Positions 60,846-64,000 of a stretch of DNA of 64,000 bases are shown one piece after another. Below the pieces are notes generated by a model, which saw only the letters and a program-made list of their open reading frames with translations, searched no databases and had not been told where the DNA came from. The position numbers and the translations under genes are program-made. Source of the DNA: JBBQZP01 sp038207585 (GTDB taxonomy: Bacteria; Pseudomonadota; Alphaproteobacteria; Rhodobacterales; Rhodobacteraceae). The number at the start of each line of letters is the position of its first letter. Position 1 is the stretch's first letter. Location: positions 1 through 64,000 of the forward strand of contig JBBQZP010000021.1 in assembly GCA_038207585.1 (NCBI GenBank), in the 5' to 3' direction.

Positions 60846-61619
60846 ATGGGGCGCATCATCGCATGGGCCTATATGGCGCTGATCTACGGGTTCATCTTCC
60901 TGCCTGTCGGCGTTCTGGTGCTGTTTTCGTTTCAGGGCGGGCGCTTGCCGGTGCCGCCGTTCAACGGGCCGTCGCTGAAATGGTATGGGCAGGTGCTGGG
61001 CGACCGGGGTCTGATGACGGCGCTGGGCAATTCGTTTCTGGTCGCGGTTGTATCATCGGCGGTGGCGCTGCTGCTGGGGTTCCTCGCTGCACACGCCTTG
61101 GCGCGGCACCGCCTGCCCGGGTCGGTTCTGATGCGGGGGCTGCTGATCGCACCGATGACTGTGTCGTATCTGATCATCGCGCTGGGGCTTTTGTCGGTGT
61201 TCAACGGCGTGGGTCTGCGCCCGTCGCTGCTGGCCACGGGGATCGGGCATGTGGTGATCAACCTGCCGCTTTGCTTTGCCATTCTTTACGCAGCCATGGG
61301 CGATCAGCAGAAAAACGCGGAACGTGCGGCGCGCGATCTGGGCGCCTCCGAGGCGCGCATCCTGTGGCTGATTTCCGCACCGATGCTGATGGCCCCGATG
61401 TTGGCCGCGTTTTTCCTGTCGGTTACGTTCAGCTGGGATGAGTTCATCATCGCTTTCTTGCTGACCCGGTTCGACGTCACCTTGCCCGTCGAGATCTGGT
61501 CAATGCTGAGATCCGGCTTGTCGCCCAAAACCAACGCCATAGGGTCGCTGGTGTTTCTGGTGTCGGTTTCCCTGCTGATCGTGCTTGAGTTCACCGTATT
61601 CCGAAAGCGCACCCCATGA
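60846..61619 (+). CDS. polyamine-type ABC transporter permease (PotC/PotI-like)
   Basis: A 257-residue permease with six helices and EAA loop RAARDLGASEARILWLISAPM. FSWDEFIIAFLLTR is the typical late segment of PotC/PotI. It overlaps the ATPase gene by four bases (ATGA). Confidence 0.93.
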   Translation: MGRIIAWAYMALIYGFIFLPVGVLVLFSFQGGRLPVPPFNGPSLKWYGQVLGDRGLMTALGNSFLVAVVSSAVALLLGFLAAHALARHRLPGSVLMRGLLIAPMTVSYLIIALGLLSVFNGVGLRPSLLATGIGHVVINLPLCFAILYAAMGDQQKNAERAARDLGASEARILWLISAPMLMAPMLAAFFLSVTFSWDEFIIAFLLTRFDVTLPVEIWSMLRSGLSPKTNAIGSLVFLVSVSLLIVLEFTVFRKRTP

Positions 61620-62653
61620 CCGCCGCCGTATCTTTGCAGGGTATCCACCAAACCTTTGGCACCTACACGGCCCTCGATGGCATTGATCTGGAGATTGCGG
61701 CGGGCGAATTCATCGTGCTGCTTGGCCCTTCGGGCTGCGGCAAGACCACGCTTCTGTCAATTCTGGGCGGGTTTCTGACCCCCACGCAGGGCCGGGTGCT
61801 GTTTGGCGACCGGGACATGACGCATGTCACCCCCAAAGCCCGCCCGACAACGACAATGTTTCAGGATTACGCCCTGTTTCCGCATATGTCGCTTTTGGAT
61901 AACGTGGGTTTCGGGCTGCGAATGCGGGGGCAAAGCCGTGCGGCCCGGCATCTGAAAGCCATGAAAATGCTGGAGATGGTCGGGCTGGAGGCCAAGGCCG
62001 CCGCCCGCCCGCATGAGTTGTCGGGCGGGCAACGGCAGCGGGTGGCGCTGGCCCGCGCGCTGGCGGTGGACCCCGAGGTTTTGTTGCTGGACGAACCCCT
62101 TGGTGCGCTCGACCTGAAGCTGCGCCGCCAGATGCAGGATGAGTTGAAGGCGATCCAGCGCCGCGTCGGCACCACCTTCGTGCATGTCACCCATGATCAG
62201 GAAGAGGCGATGGCCGTGGCCGACCGCATTGTGGTGATGAATCAGGGCCGGATCGAGGATGCAGGCCCACCGCAAGACATCTACCTGCGCCCGAAAAGCC
62301 TGTTCTCGGCGAATTTCATGGGCGAAATCAATCTGATCCCGGCCAAGCCGGTGCCAAGCGGTGTGCAGACGGCGCTGGGGCGGCTGGCGGTCATTGCCGA
62401 AACAACAGGCCCGCAGATGCTGTGCATCCGGCCCGAAAATCTTGGGCTTTCGGGGGATATTCCCTTGGGCGAGGCAAGGCTGACCGATGCCGCGTTCTTT
62501 GGCACGCACCACCGCTGCCACTTTACACCGACAGCCGCGCCCGATCTGATATTGATCGCCCATTTGCCGCAGGCGGGGCATCCCACGGTCGGCACGCTGC
62601 ATCAGCTTTACGCCACCAGCGCCACCCTTCTGCCGCAAGGAACCCCCGCATGA
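61616..62653 (+). CDS. polyamine-type ABC transporter ATPase (PotA-like)
   Basis: A 345-residue ATPase with GPSGCGKTTL, Q-loop MFQDYALFPHM, LSGGQRQRVALA, LLLDEPLGALD and THDQEEAM, followed by a TOBE domain (RPENLGLSGD). It overlaps both its permease neighbour and the metallo-beta-lactamase gene by four bases each, so all are one unit. Confidence 0.93.
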   Translation: MTAAVSLQGIHQTFGTYTALDGIDLEIAAGEFIVLLGPSGCGKTTLLSILGGFLTPTQGRVLFGDRDMTHVTPKARPTTTMFQDYALFPHMSLLDNVGFGLRMRGQSRAARHLKAMKMLEMVGLEAKAAARPHELSGGQRQRVALARALAVDPEVLLLDEPLGALDLKLRRQMQDELKAIQRRVGTTFVHVTHDQEEAMAVADRIVVMNQGRIEDAGPPQDIYLRPKSLFSANFMGEINLIPAKPVPSGVQTALGRLAVIAETTGPQMLCIRPENLGLSGDIPLGEARLTDAAFFGTHHRCHFTPTAAPDLILIAHLPQAGHPTVGTLHQLYATSATLLPQGTPA

Positions 62654-63378
62654 ACCGCGCCCGCCCCGAGGATTGGTATCGCATCCGCCCCGTTGCCGAT
62701 GGCGTAACGTGGATCGACGAGCCCCATATCCATGAATTCTACCGCTGCAACATCTGGCATGTCCGGGGCCGCGACCGCGATATGCTGGTCGATAGCGGCA
62801 TGGGCGTGGTGGGCCTGCGCGAATGGGTGCCACTGGTGACGGAACGCGCCTTGGATGCCGTGGCCAGCCACACCCATTTCGACCATATCGGCGCGCATCA
62901 CGAATTCCCCTGTCGCCTATGTCACGAGGCCGAGGCGCATTTTCTGGAGAACCCGACGCGGGCGGGCATCCTTGCCGACCCTTATGTGACGGATGAGATT
63001 TTCACCACCCTGCCCCCCGCGCCCTATCAATCGGCCCGCTATCAGGTGAAAGCCGCCCCCGCGACCCGGCTTCTGACCGACGGCGACATGATCGACCTTG
63101 GCGACCGCCAGTTCGAGGTGATCCATACCCCCGGCCATTCCCCCGGCGGAATCGCCTTGTGGGAGGCGGTGACGCAGATCCTGTTTTCCGGCGACATCGT
63201 CTACGACGGCCCGCTGATCGAGGATACCTATCACGCCGATGCCGCCGATTATCACCGATCCATGGTGCGGCTTTACGATCTGCCGGTGCGGGTGGTGCAT
63301 GGCGGGCATTTCGCAAGCTATGACGGCGCGCGCCACCGCCACATCATCGGTGACTGGCTGCGGGGCAAAGACGTCTAG
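62650..63378 (+). CDS. metallo-beta-lactamase-fold hydrolase
   Basis: A 242-residue enzyme with SHTHFDHIGAHHEF (HxHxDH zinc motif), HTPGHSPGGIAL, SGDIVYDGP and HGGHFASYD. It is of the glyoxalase II/lactonase-like type. Its ATG overlaps the ATPase stop (ATGA), so it is part of the ureohydrolase/transport operon. It might hydrolyse a lactam or thioester made downstream of the amine, but no substrate is evident. Confidence 0.88.
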   Translation: MNRARPEDWYRIRPVADGVTWIDEPHIHEFYRCNIWHVRGRDRDMLVDSGMGVVGLREWVPLVTERALDAVASHTHFDHIGAHHEFPCRLCHEAEAHFLENPTRAGILADPYVTDEIFTTLPPAPYQSARYQVKAAPATRLLTDGDMIDLGDRQFEVIHTPGHSPGGIALWEAVTQILFSGDIVYDGPLIEDTYHADAADYHRSMVRLYDLPVRVVHGGHFASYDGARHRHIIGDWLRGKDV

Positions 63379-64000
63379 CCCAACCCCGCCACATGCCGCG
63401 CCGCCACTTGGGATGCGGCGCGACAGGCGGTGTCAAGGCCCGCGCCCGTGACCAAAGCCGCAGCCAGCGCGCCGATGAAGGCATCGCCCGCGCCGTGGCT
63501 GCTGACCACCTGCACGGTTTCTGCGGGCAGTGCAAAGGTCGCATCCTTGGCCTGCGCCGCAAGACCCAGAGCCCCCGCTGTCACGATCACCGTATCAAAG
63601 CGCGCGGCAAGGGCAGCGGCGGCGCGTGCTGCATCCGGCAGACTGGTTACAGGGCCCGCGCCCATCATCTCGGCCTCGACCGCGTTGACCACCAGAACAT
63701 CGACCAGCGCTGCCAGATCAGCCGGAATCTCGCGGCACGGGGCGGCATTCAGCAATGTGCGCAGACCACGTTGGCGGGACTGCTGCGCGGCCGCGATGTT
63801 CGCGGACTCGGGGATCTCGTTTTGCAAAATCAGCAGCGCCACGTCCTGCCAGACCTCTGGTGCCGCCAGATCAGCGTCAGCCAGCGCCAGATTGACCCCC
63901 GACACGATGGTCGCCGCATAGTCGCCCGCAGGGTCTATCAGCGCGACGCTCATCCCCGACCCCATGCCCGGCACCTTCCGCACAAAGCGGTCATCAACCC
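63375..64000 (-). CDS. ribokinase/PfkB-family sugar kinase (partial, 5' end outside the window)
   Basis: The C-terminal 208 residues or so of a PfkB kinase; the frame is open to the right edge, so the N-terminus lies beyond it. The catalytic GAGDAF motif is in SSHGAGDAFIGAL. GSGMSVALIDPAGDY and VVNAVEAEMMG are typical ribokinase segments. It converges on the metallo-beta-lactamase gene, overlapping by four bases. The sugar is unknown. Confidence 0.9.
   Translation of the reverse strand, partial: VDDRFVRKVPGMGSGMSVALIDPAGDYAATIVSGVNLALADADLAAPEVWQDVALLILQNEIPESANIAAAQQSRQRGLRTLLNAAPCREIPADLAALVDVLVVNAVEAEMMGAGPVTSLPDAARAAAALAARFDTVIVTAGALGLAAQAKDATFALPAETVQVVSSHGAGDAFIGALAAALVTGAGLDTACRAASQVAARHVAGLG

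Overview
The window is high-GC bacterial DNA with tightly packed genes, many ATGA/TGATG overlaps and alphaproteobacterial gene sets: a urease cluster with a HupE/UreJ gene between ureA and ureB, opgC-opgG-opgH, and a C-P lyase operon with a DUF1045 gene. This points to a Rhodobacterales (Rhodobacter/Roseobacter-type) chromosome. That placement is inferred from gene content and order; no 16S gene is present. No insertion sequence, CRISPR array, rRNA or origin was seen.

Layout. 1-1100: tRNA-Ser(CGA) followed by three small AT-rich genes of unknown function, one with a Cys/His (CHVHGG) motif, resembling an accessory islet next to a tRNA. 1070-7654 (minus): urease operon ureD-A-J-B-(small gene)-C-E-F-G with a terminator at its end, and one unrelated gene on the opposite strand between ureC and ureE. 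7798-19203 (minus): a polyol/sugar catabolic operon with two TIM-barrel epimerases, a Gfo/Idh/MocA dehydrogenase, a LacI-type regulator, a two-ATPase ABC importer with a 62-residue membrane protein, and a dihydroxyacetone-type kinase. Two related operator-like sites lie upstream of the first gene and of the binding-protein gene. 19426-21250 (plus): YHS, rhodanese and esterase exported proteins.

21231-27244 (minus): a TPR protein gene leading into opgC-opgG-opgH for osmoregulated periplasmic glucans. 27445-30244 (minus): a class III CoA-transferase and a ThDP enzyme. 30534-35681 (plus): a TetR regulator with a perfect palindrome upstream, and an RND efflux adaptor and pump. 35695-36815 (minus): a lipid-linked-sugar glycosyltransferase and a LAB_N membrane protein. 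37095-43402 (plus): proline iminopeptidase and an Opp-type peptide importer. 43436-44551 (minus): an AT-rich ClpP/crotonase-like periplasmic protein that looks foreign. 44616-48406: an AGE-family epimerase, an M29 aminopeptidase and an alpha/beta hydrolase.

48511-56867: the C-P lyase region phnF / phnG-H-I-J-K-L-N / DUF1045 / phnM, preceded by a decayed phnD; no phnC or phnE is present here. 56928-63378: a LysR regulator, an agmatinase/guanidinobutyrase-family ureohydrolase, a complete polyamine-type ABC importer and a metallo-beta-lactamase-fold hydrolase. A partial PfkB-family sugar kinase runs off the right edge.

Together the genes describe an organism scavenging nitrogen (urea, guanidino or polyamine compounds, peptides), phosphorus (phosphonates) and carbon (polyols). 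The ureohydrolase would release urea that the urease could split.
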